Source: Aeromonas lacus (GTDB lineage Bacteria > Pseudomonadota > Gammaproteobacteria > Enterobacterales > Aeromonadaceae). From it: 64,000 bases of DNA. The notes below the pieces were generated by a model, which was not told the DNA's origin, ran no database searches, and saw nothing but the letters and a program-made list of their open reading frames with translations. The stretch lies in the NCBI RefSeq assembly GCF_000764665.1, contig NZ_JRGM01000132.1:1-64000 (forward strand), read 5' to 3'. Shown in pieces: positions 58,045-64,000 of the stretch. The position numbers and the translations under genes were made by a program. Positions within the stretch are counted from its first letter, which is position 1, and every line of letters starts with the position of its first letter.

Positions 58045-59442
58045 TTACAGCCCGGCCGCAGCCTTGACCTTGCCGAACACGGCGGTGTTGTCGAGTGAGC
58101 CGTGGAAGCTATCCGCTCCCCGGCCGATGGCGCCGAGGAAAACGTCGGTGCCGCCGTGGGTCTCGTTGCCGATTTCACCCACCTTGACCACCACCTCCTG
58201 GTGGTAGTCGTTGGCGGAGACGGTGGCGTCATCCAGCGGTGCCACGCTGCTGCGCGGCCCGTCCACCCGGTTGTAGCCGTTGCCAAAGCCGATGATGGTG
58301 TAGGGCATGCCGTCGGCATCCTTGCTCGGTTCACCAGTTTCGTAGTTCTTCACCAGCCCGAGCACCCCGGGGTTGTCGGCGGTGGTCTTACCGGTACGCT
58401 TGGCGTAGCCGTTGAGTACCAGGGTGTGGTCATGGTCGGCGGTGACCACGATCAGGGTGTTTTTCAGCTCGGGATCGGTTTTCTTCACCTCGTCGAGGGT
58501 CGCCTTGATGGCGTTGTCAAAGGCGAGGGTGTCCTGCAAGGCTCGCTTGGCGTTGGTGTCGTGCAGGGCGTGGTCGATGCGGCCCCCTTCCACCATCAGG
58601 AAATAACCCTGCTTCTTGTCTTTGAGCTGCTTGATGGCGGCCTGGGTCATCTGGGCCAGGGAGGGCTCGCTGGCGGGGCGGTCCAGGTCATATCTCATGT
58701 GGCTTGCACCAAACAGCCCCAGCAGCGGCTTGCCCGCGTCGGCCTTGTTCAGCTCGTCCAGATTGCTGGCAAACTGGTAACCCTTGGCCTGCATCTCGGA
58801 GATGAGGTTGCGGCCATCCTCGCGCTTGCCCTTGTCGGCTTTAGGCAGGAAGAAGCTGCTGCCGCCGCCGAGCACCACGTCCACCCCCCCTTTGAGGGCG
58901 CTGTTGTAACCGGCGCCACCGGGTACCAGCTGGGCGGCGATATCGGCTTCCAGATCCCGGTTGCAGAGGTGGGCATAGGTGGCAGCCGGGGTGGCGTGAG
59001 TCACCCGGGTGGTGGTGACCACCCCGGTACCGCGGCCGGCGGCCTTGGCCAGTTCCAGCAGGGTGGTGACCGGCTTGCCGGCGCTCTTGCTGCAGTTGCT
59101 CTCCTGAGTGGCGTTGCTGTCCATGCTGATAACGCCGTTGTTGCTCTTGACCCCGGTCATGTAGGCGGACATGGAGGGAGCCGAGTCGGTCACCTGAGAG
59201 TCGTGGGAGAAGGTCTTGATGAAGGCCGTCTCCGGCAGGGTATCGATGGTGAGGCTGCCCTCTTCACCGACACCGTAGATGCGGGCGGCGGTCAGGGTGT
59301 TGAGCCCCATGCCGTCGCCAAGGAAGAAGATCACGTTCCGGGCGCCAGAGCCGGGTTTGTTCTCCTGCGAGTTGTTTTTTGAGTTGCAGCCGGCGACCAG
59401 TGCGGCCCCCATCATCACTGCAACACCTGCCATTTTTTTCAT
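58045..59442 (-). CDS. Alkaline phosphatase, lipoprotein form
   Basis: A 465-residue alkaline phosphatase paralogue. It has a lipoprotein signal with lipobox VAGC (Cys about residue 19) rather than a cleavable Sec signal, so it should be membrane-anchored. The motifs NVIFFLGDGMG, TDSAPSMSAY, MVEGGRIDHALHDTNA and TADHDHTLVLNGY are intact. It is the first of two tandem phosphatase genes, with AAGGAGCGAAACTCG before ATG 59442 and a four-unit Pho box about 50 bases upstream. Confidence 0.93.
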   Translation of the reverse strand: MKKMAGVAVMMGAALVAGCNSKNNSQENKPGSGARNVIFFLGDGMGLNTLTAARIYGVGEEGSLTIDTLPETAFIKTFSHDSQVTDSAPSMSAYMTGVKSNNGVISMDSNATQESNCSKSAGKPVTTLLELAKAAGRGTGVVTTTRVTHATPAATYAHLCNRDLEADIAAQLVPGGAGYNSALKGGVDVVLGGGSSFFLPKADKGKREDGRNLISEMQAKGYQFASNLDELNKADAGKPLLGLFGASHMRYDLDRPASEPSLAQMTQAAIKQLKDKKQGYFLMVEGGRIDHALHDTNAKRALQDTLAFDNAIKATLDEVKKTDPELKNTLIVVTADHDHTLVLNGYAKRTGKTTADNPGVLGLVKNYETGEPSKDADGMPYTIIGFGNGYNRVDGPRSSVAPLDDATVSANDYHQEVVVKVGEIGNETHGGTDVFLGAIGRGADSFHGSLDNTAVFGKVKAAAGL

Positions 59443-59488
59443 CGAGTTTCGCTCCTTGTAAAACCTGAGCGCAGCCTAGAGGTCGCAG

Positions 59489-59528
59489 ATGACACTTTTA
59501 GTGAGGGTGAATGACAATCCGGTGAAAG
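59489..59528 (-). promoter_or_regulatory. Pho box of the alkaline phosphatase operon
   Basis: On the minus strand four 7-base units, CTTTCAC, TTGTCAT, CCTCACT and GTGTCAT, begin exactly 11 bp apart. This phasing and the TGTCAT cores fit tandem PhoB sites; the box lies 47-86 bases before the first phosphatase gene. The remaining sequence to 59774 holds no other feature I can assign except the ylqF leader. Confidence 0.85.
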
Positions 59529-59774
59529 TGATATCTGAATGTGATGTTGTATCAATCACTTATCTATCAATAATCGGGCTCTGCAGCGCAGCCTGACAAG
59601 GCTGACAAACGGGAGGAAATCTGGCCGGTTTAGGGCTAGCTGGCTAGAATAGCCTGTCAAATCGGGGCGGGTGCAGGTAAAATGCGCCCCCTTGCGACGC
59701 CCTGCGTCCACCACCGCTCGCCGCTCGCTTCATTGCAAGCCCGCGCCCGCAGTCCCTAGATGAGAGTAACGGAT

Positions 59775-60725
59775 ATGTCCATCAACTGGTTCCCCGGTCA
59801 CATGCACAAGGCCCGCAAAGAGATTGCCGAGGTCATGCCCCAGGTCGATGTCATCATCGAAATGCTCGACGCCCGCATCCCCTTCTCCAGCGAAAACCCG
59901 CTGGTGCCCGAGCTGCGTGGCGATACTCCGGTGATCAAGGTGCTCAACAAGGCGGATCTCGCTGACCCCGAGATCACCGAGCTGTGGGTGGCCCACATGG
60001 AAAAGGAGAAGGGGATCAAGGCGTTGCCCCTGACCCAGCAGGAGCCGGAGAAGATCAAGCAACTGCTGACCCTCTGCCACGAGATGCTGCCGGAGCGCAA
60101 TCTGGAGCTGCGCGGCGTGCGCGCCATGATCATGGGCATTCCCAACGTGGGCAAATCCACACTGATCAACACCCTGGCGGGGCGCATCATCGCCCGCACC
60201 GGCAACGAGGCGGGGGTGACCAAGTCCCAGCAGCGGATCAAGCTCGACAACCACGTCATCCTGACCGATACCCCGGGTTTCTTGTGGCCCAAGCTCAACC
60301 CGCCCTCCTGCGGTTATCGGCTGGCCATCACGGCGGCCATCAAGGATACCGTTTATGACTACGCGGATATCGCCATGTTCGCCGCCGATTACTTCCTCAA
60401 GGCGTATCCGGAGCGGATCAAGGCGCGCTATCAGATTGAAGAGCTGCCCGAGACCGAGATCGAGCTGCTAGATCTGATCGCCCGCCAGCGCGGCTTTATG
60501 CGCAAGGGGGGGCTGGCGGATCTGCACAAGGCGTCCGAGATCCTGGTCAACGAATTCCGCTCGGGGATGCTGGGCCGTATCTCGCTGGAGACCCCGGAGA
60601 TGGTGAGCGTCGAAATCGTGGAGGCCGATGCCGAGGCCGAGCAGAAGGCCAAAGAGAAGGCGGAGCGTGAAGAGGAGCGCCAGGCGCGGGCCCGTCGCAA
60701 GTACGCCAAGAAGCGTCAGCGCTAA
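59775..60725 (+). CDS. ylqF: YlqF/RbgA-type ribosome biogenesis GTPase
   Basis: A 316-residue circularly permuted GTPase: the G4 motif NKADLADPE (residues about 58-66) comes before the G1 P-loop GIPNVGKST (about 122-130) and the G3 DTPG. In Bacillus, RbgA acts in late assembly of the 50S subunit. The C-terminal tail is a charged, coiled-coil-like region (AEAEQKAKEKAEREEERQARARRKYAKKRQ). ATG 59775 begins the family N-terminus SINWFPGHMHKA; an ATG at 59760 would add five residues. Confidence 0.93.
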   Translation: MSINWFPGHMHKARKEIAEVMPQVDVIIEMLDARIPFSSENPLVPELRGDTPVIKVLNKADLADPEITELWVAHMEKEKGIKALPLTQQEPEKIKQLLTLCHEMLPERNLELRGVRAMIMGIPNVGKSTLINTLAGRIIARTGNEAGVTKSQQRIKLDNHVILTDTPGFLWPKLNPPSCGYRLAITAAIKDTVYDYADIAMFAADYFLKAYPERIKARYQIEELPETEIELLDLIARQRGFMRKGGLADLHKASEILVNEFRSGMLGRISLETPEMVSVEIVEADAEAEQKAKEKAEREEERQARARRKYAKKRQR

Positions 60726-60748
60726 CCGGCATTGGGTTCGGTGTTAAA

Positions 60749-60776
60749 GAAGAGGCGGCCCACGGGGCCGCCTCTT
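60749..60776 (+). terminator. Hairpin terminator after ylqF
   Basis: AAGAGGCGGCC and GGCCGCCTCTT form an 11-bp stem, followed by CTGTTTAT. Confidence 0.75.
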
Positions 60777-61020
60777 CTGTTTATGGCCGCCAAAGCGAGA
60801 CAAGGCAGCGCGAAGAGGTTGATTTTCAACTAGCCATATCCCGGTTTTATGGCCAAATCTCTCGTTAATCAAAAGGATACCGCTGGCGTTAAATGGGGGC
60901 ATATCTCGCAGCAATCACTGCGTGCAACAAAACCTTGCGACTTGGCTATAGCGCCGATTGACAATGGATTTGGCAGTGGCATGATGCGCTCGCATTTTGA
61001 CTCTCCTCACGGTTCTACCC

Positions 61021-62169
61021 ATGACCACATACACCCGGCCAGTGCTGTTACTGCTCTGTGGCCTGTTGCTGCTGACCCTCTCCATCGCGGTGCTCAATAC
61101 TCTGGTGCCGCTCTGGCTGGCCCATGACAATCTGCCGACCTGGCAGGTAGGCATGGTCGGCTCCTCCTATTTCAGCGGCAACCTGCTGGGGACCCTGCTG
61201 GCGGGCACCCTGATCAAGCGCTTTGGCTTCAACCGCAGTTACTACCTCTCCTCCGTTATCTTTGCCGCAGGTTGTGTCGGGCTCGGCATTACCCTCGGTT
61301 TCTGGAGCTGGCTCGCCTGGCGATTCATTGCCGGCATCGGCTGCGCCATGATCTGGGTGGTGGTGGAGAGCGCGCTGATGTGCAGCGGCAACGCGCACAA
61401 TCGGGGGCGACTGCTGGCCGCCTACATGATGGTCTACTACCTGGGGACTGTGCTTGGGCAGCTGCTGGTCAGCAAGCTGCCGACCGGCCTGATGGACGTG
61501 CTGCCCTGGGCAACCGGACTGGTATTGGCGGCGATTCTGCCGCTCTTGTTCACCCGCATCGTCAGTGAGCACAGCGAAGCACAGGGAACGACCCGGGTCT
61601 GGCCGATGCTGCAGCTGCGTCAGGCGCGGCTCGGGGTCGATGGCTGCATCATCTCCGGCATCGTGCTGGGGTCGCTCTATGGCCTGATGCCGCTCTACCT
61701 CAATCATCAGGGGGTGAGCGATGGGGAGATCGGCTACTGGATGGCGGTGATGGTAAGTGCCGGCATCCTGGGGCAGTGGCCGGTCGGCCGTCTGGCGGAT
61801 CGCTTCGGGCGTCTGCCGGTACTGCGGGTGCAGGTGATGGTGGTGATCCTGGGTTGCGCAGCCATGCTGGGCGGCGTGGCGATGGGGCCGGCCCTCTTTA
61901 TCCTGGGCGCTGCCGGTTTTACCCTCTATCCGGTGGCCATGGCGTGGGCCTGCGAGAAGGTCGAACACCATCAGCTGGTGGCCATGAATCAGGCTCTGCT
62001 GCTGAGCTATACCATCGGCAGCCTGCTCGGCCCAGCCTATACTGCGCTCCTGATGCAGCACCTTTCGGATAACTTGCTCTTCATCATGATCGCCGGCGTG
62101 TCGCTTATCTATCTGCTGATGCTGCTGCGACCCATGGGGAAACATCCGACGCCGGTGGCCCACGCCTGA
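61021..62169 (+). CDS. ycaD: YcaD-like major facilitator transporter
   Basis: A 382-residue MFS protein, exactly the length of E. coli YcaD and similar throughout ([97 protein letters not shown]). Twelve membrane helices are expected. The substrate is unknown. ATG 61021 matches the YcaD N-terminus; the frame is open to 60997. The 240 bases before it show nothing recognisable. Confidence 0.92.
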   Translation: MTTYTRPVLLLLCGLLLLTLSIAVLNTLVPLWLAHDNLPTWQVGMVGSSYFSGNLLGTLLAGTLIKRFGFNRSYYLSSVIFAAGCVGLGITLGFWSWLAWRFIAGIGCAMIWVVVESALMCSGNAHNRGRLLAAYMMVYYLGTVLGQLLVSKLPTGLMDVLPWATGLVLAAILPLLFTRIVSEHSEAQGTTRVWPMLQLRQARLGVDGCIISGIVLGSLYGLMPLYLNHQGVSDGEIGYWMAVMVSAGILGQWPVGRLADRFGRLPVLRVQVMVVILGCAAMLGGVAMGPALFILGAAGFTLYPVAMAWACEKVEHHQLVAMNQALLLSYTIGSLLGPAYTALLMQHLSDNLLFIMIAGVSLIYLLMLLRPMGKHPTPVAHA

Positions 62170-62247
62170 ACGAGAGCGGCAGCAGGGCGACATCCTCGCT
62201 TCCCGATAAGGGATAAAGACGGCGCAATGAGGCGCGATATAACGCAG

Positions 62248-62268
62248 AGGCGGCCCCAGGGCCGCCTT
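62248..62268 (+). terminator. Hairpin between ycaD and the deacetylase gene
   Basis: AGGCGGCCC and GGGCCGCCTT form a 9-bp stem with a 2-base loop; probably bidirectional as the genes converge. Confidence 0.65.
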
Positions 62269-62305
62269 GTTGCTGCCTGCAACGGTGGTTATCGGAGATT
62301 AACGG

Positions 62306-63202
62306 CTAGCCGTAACGCTTGTTCGCCTCTTCAAACAAGGACATATGCAGCGGGATCAGCTGCTGCCAGTCGCGCCGGTAGCCACCACCCGGTACTGCCG
62401 CAATGGGCAAGCCGTGCTGCCGGGCGCAGTCAAATACCATGGCATCGCGCAGGCGTACCCCCTCATCGCTCAAGGCGAGATAGCCAAGCTCGTCGCCCCG
62501 GTGTACGTCCACGCCAGCCTGATAGAGGATGAGGTCAGGGGTGTAGAGCCGCAGCGCCAGGTTGAGCGCCTCCGCCAGCGTGGTGAGGTAGGCATCGTCC
62601 TGCATGCCGCTTGGCAGGGCGAAATCCATGTGGGAGGCGGGTTTGTGACGGGGGAAGTTGTGCTCCCCGTGCAGGGATAGGGTGATAATATCGCGCCGCC
62701 CTTGGCACAGGGCGGCACTGCCATCCCCTTGATGGACATCGAGATCGATGATCAGTACCTGCTCGCAGCGCCCTTCGTCCAGGCAGGTCTGGGCGGCGAT
62801 CACCAGATCGTTGAAGAGACAAAAGCCGCTGCCAATATTCCGGTGGGCGTGGTGATAGCCACCGGAGATCTGCAGGCCGCAACCCTGCTCCAGGGCGTTG
62901 CGGCTGGCGGCAATGGTGGCACCCACCGAGCGCAAGGTGCGTTCAATCAGCAAGGGAGACCAGGGAAAACCAAGTTGACGGATGGCGCTCGCATCGAGGG
63001 TGCCGGTGAGGGCCGCCTCCACATAGGCTGCATCATGCACTCTCTCTATCTGCGCACGACTGGCGGGCGCGGCCTCTGCCAGCGGATAACCGAGGCTGTC
63101 CAGCTGCTCAAACAGCGCCTGATACTTGGCCAGCGGGAAGCGATGGTGCTCTGGCAGGGCCAGGGCAGAGTAGAGGGGGTGATAGAAGATGCACAGTGAC
63201 AT
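62306..63202 (-). CDS. Histone deacetylase-family (acetoin/polyamine deacetylase-like) hydrolase
   Basis: A 298-residue metal-dependent amidohydrolase of the arginase/deacetylase fold. The active-site pattern is present: GGYHHA (proton-relay His pair, residues about 138-143), IIDLDVHQGDG (zinc Asp/His) and YQAGVDVHRGDELG (second zinc Asp). Bacterial members remove acetyl groups from small amines or lysine; the substrate is unknown. The frame is open to 63283; ATG 63202 begins MSLCIFYHPLYSALALPEHHRFP, the family start. Confidence 0.88.
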   Translation of the reverse strand: MSLCIFYHPLYSALALPEHHRFPLAKYQALFEQLDSLGYPLAEAAPASRAQIERVHDAAYVEAALTGTLDASAIRQLGFPWSPLLIERTLRSVGATIAASRNALEQGCGLQISGGYHHAHRNIGSGFCLFNDLVIAAQTCLDEGRCEQVLIIDLDVHQGDGSAALCQGRRDIITLSLHGEHNFPRHKPASHMDFALPSGMQDDAYLTTLAEALNLALRLYTPDLILYQAGVDVHRGDELGYLALSDEGVRLRDAMVFDCARQHGLPIAAVPGGGYRRDWQQLIPLHMSLFEEANKRYG

Positions 63203-63226
63203 GACGGCAGGGCCTTTGCAGATATG

Positions 63227-63250
63227 AAAAAGGGGAGCCTGGCTCCCCTT
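63227..63250 (-). terminator. Terminator between the DUF2057 and deacetylase genes
   Basis: AAGGGGAGCC and GGCTCCCCTT form a perfect 10-bp stem with a single-base loop; on the minus strand it is followed by a T-run. Confidence 0.85.
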
Positions 63251-63283
63251 GTCTCTCCCGGCGATGCGGGATGGATCATCCAA

Positions 63284-63943
63284 TTACTGCTGCTGGATAA
63301 CCCAGATCTGGAACGCTTTGCGGGTCTCCGCATCGGCCTTGTTGTACCAGTTTTGCAGCTGGGTCAGGGCTTCCGGGTTGCTCTCGGCCTTGTTCGGAGC
63401 GGCCTGAACCGGTGCACTGGCCGCGGCCATGACGGCAGCAGAGGAGATGGCGACAGTCTTGGGCTGGTTGAATGCCTTGCCCATGTTGATCAGCTCTTGC
63501 TGGTAGTCACGAGTCAGCTGGAAGCCTTCAACTTTCGGCATCACGAACTGCTCGCTGGCCAGGGTCTGACCGCTGGCGGCGTCTTTCAGAGCAACTTTCT
63601 GATCCTTGACGAACTGCTTGGCTTCCATTTCATTGCGGGGCTTTTTGAAGTCCAGCACCAGCTTCTGGTTGTCGGCGGCAGTAAAGTTGAGCACCAGTGG
63701 TTCGGCAGTTACCAGCTTGATGTCGTTGCGGCTGGAGTAGTTCCCTTCAAAAGCAACAACCAGCTGATGCTTGCCAGCGCTGAGCGGGAAAGTGCTGGTT
63801 TTGTCGAGCAGCTTGGGATTGATAGGTTGGCCGTCGATCAGCTGGGCAACATAAGGGGCACTTACTTCGACCTGGGTATTGGCCAGGGCGCTACCCGCAA
63901 ACAACAGACCAGCCAGTGCCGGTACCAGAACAGTCAGTTTCAT
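63284..63943 (-). CDS. yccT: DUF2057 (YccT-family) periplasmic protein
   Basis: A 219-residue protein with a signal peptide (MKLTVLVPALAGLLFAGSALA) and a DUF2057 domain (residues about 25-140; APYVAQLIDGQ, KHQLVVAFEGNYSSRNDIKLVTAEPLVLNF). E. coli YccT (CsgI) interferes with curli assembly; whether that holds here is unknown. The C-terminal tail LTQLQNWYNKADAETRKAFQIW is typical of marine/Aeromonas members. GGAGAT precedes ATG 63943. Confidence 0.85.
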   Translation of the reverse strand: MKLTVLVPALAGLLFAGSALANTQVEVSAPYVAQLIDGQPINPKLLDKTSTFPLSAGKHQLVVAFEGNYSSRNDIKLVTAEPLVLNFTAADNQKLVLDFKKPRNEMEAKQFVKDQKVALKDAASGQTLASEQFVMPKVEGFQLTRDYQQELINMGKAFNQPKTVAISSAAVMAAASAPVQAAPNKAESNPEALTQLQNWYNKADAETRKAFQIWVIQQQ

Positions 63944-64000
63944 TTCATCTCCTTGAACAGTCAGACGATTGCCTGCTGAAAACAGGGGCTCATTTTTACA

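Noticed and set aside
58102-59382. 426-codon ORF antisense to the lipoprotein alkaline phosphatase
   Set aside because: Glycine/valine-rich shadow frame of an unmistakable phosphatase gene.

Overview
The window looks like chromosomal DNA of a gammaproteobacterium, most probably Aeromonas. The reasons are polar-flagellum genes of the FlrABC/sigma-54 type, mgtE directly behind flgL, proteins close to enterobacterial orthologues (YtfL/PaeA, YcaD, UhpC, Ppk), and moderately high GC with enteric-like regulatory sites. The species cannot be told from sequence alone. No insertion sequence, prophage, CRISPR array or rRNA operon was seen; the content is core chromosome.

Layout. (1) 1-13.1 kb: polar flagellum cluster. 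flgA (cut by the left edge) diverges from cheV-cheR, followed by flgBCDE and flgFGHIJKL. Three sites with the sigma-54 GG-N10-GC pattern precede flgA, flgB and flgF, so the hook/rod genes appear to form at least two transcripts. (2) 13.1-14.9 kb: an M-box (Mg2+) riboswitch and the Mg2+ channel gene mgtE. (3) 15-20.2 kb: ppx and ppk (polyphosphate) with a Pho box, gcvR, and a DUF2726/zinc-finger gene. (4) 20.3-24.4 kb: flrA, flrB, flrC, the regulators that would drive the sigma-54 flagellar promoters. (5) 24.6-34.2 kb: Nif3-family gene, purMN divergent from upp around a PurR-like operator, a DUF2066 gene, hda, aceBA (glyoxylate shunt), a gene-poor stretch, and tRNA-Pro(GGG). (6) 34.4-42.9 kb: tadA, a Pho-box-driven pstCAB-phoU operon, ytfL/paeA-like gene, a lipoprotein. 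(7) 43-50.8 kb: homocysteine methyltransferase and amino-acid antiporter, fatty-acid hydroxylase family gene, polar amino-acid ABC transporter, diguanylate cyclase. (8) 50.8-64 kb: uhpABC, rnk, a periplasmic solute-binding-like gene, a secreted protein of unknown function, two tandem alkaline phosphatases behind another Pho box, a YlqF-type GTPase, ycaD, a histone-deacetylase-family gene and a DUF2057 gene.

Two themes connect the window. The first is a dispersed phosphate regulon: 11-bp-phased Pho boxes in front of ppk, pstC and the alkaline phosphatase pair link uptake, storage and scavenging of phosphate. The second is motility control: FlrA/B/C and their probable sigma-54 target promoters lie within 25 kb of each other. 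The least conventional observations are small-scale: a 13-codon upstream ORF in frame with phoU that resembles the phoU start, a 27-codon ORF joined by ATGA overlaps to both flrB and flrC, an inverted repeat enclosing the flrB ribosome-binding site, and a three-hairpin leader before the ytfL-like gene. No wholly new multi-gene system was recognised.
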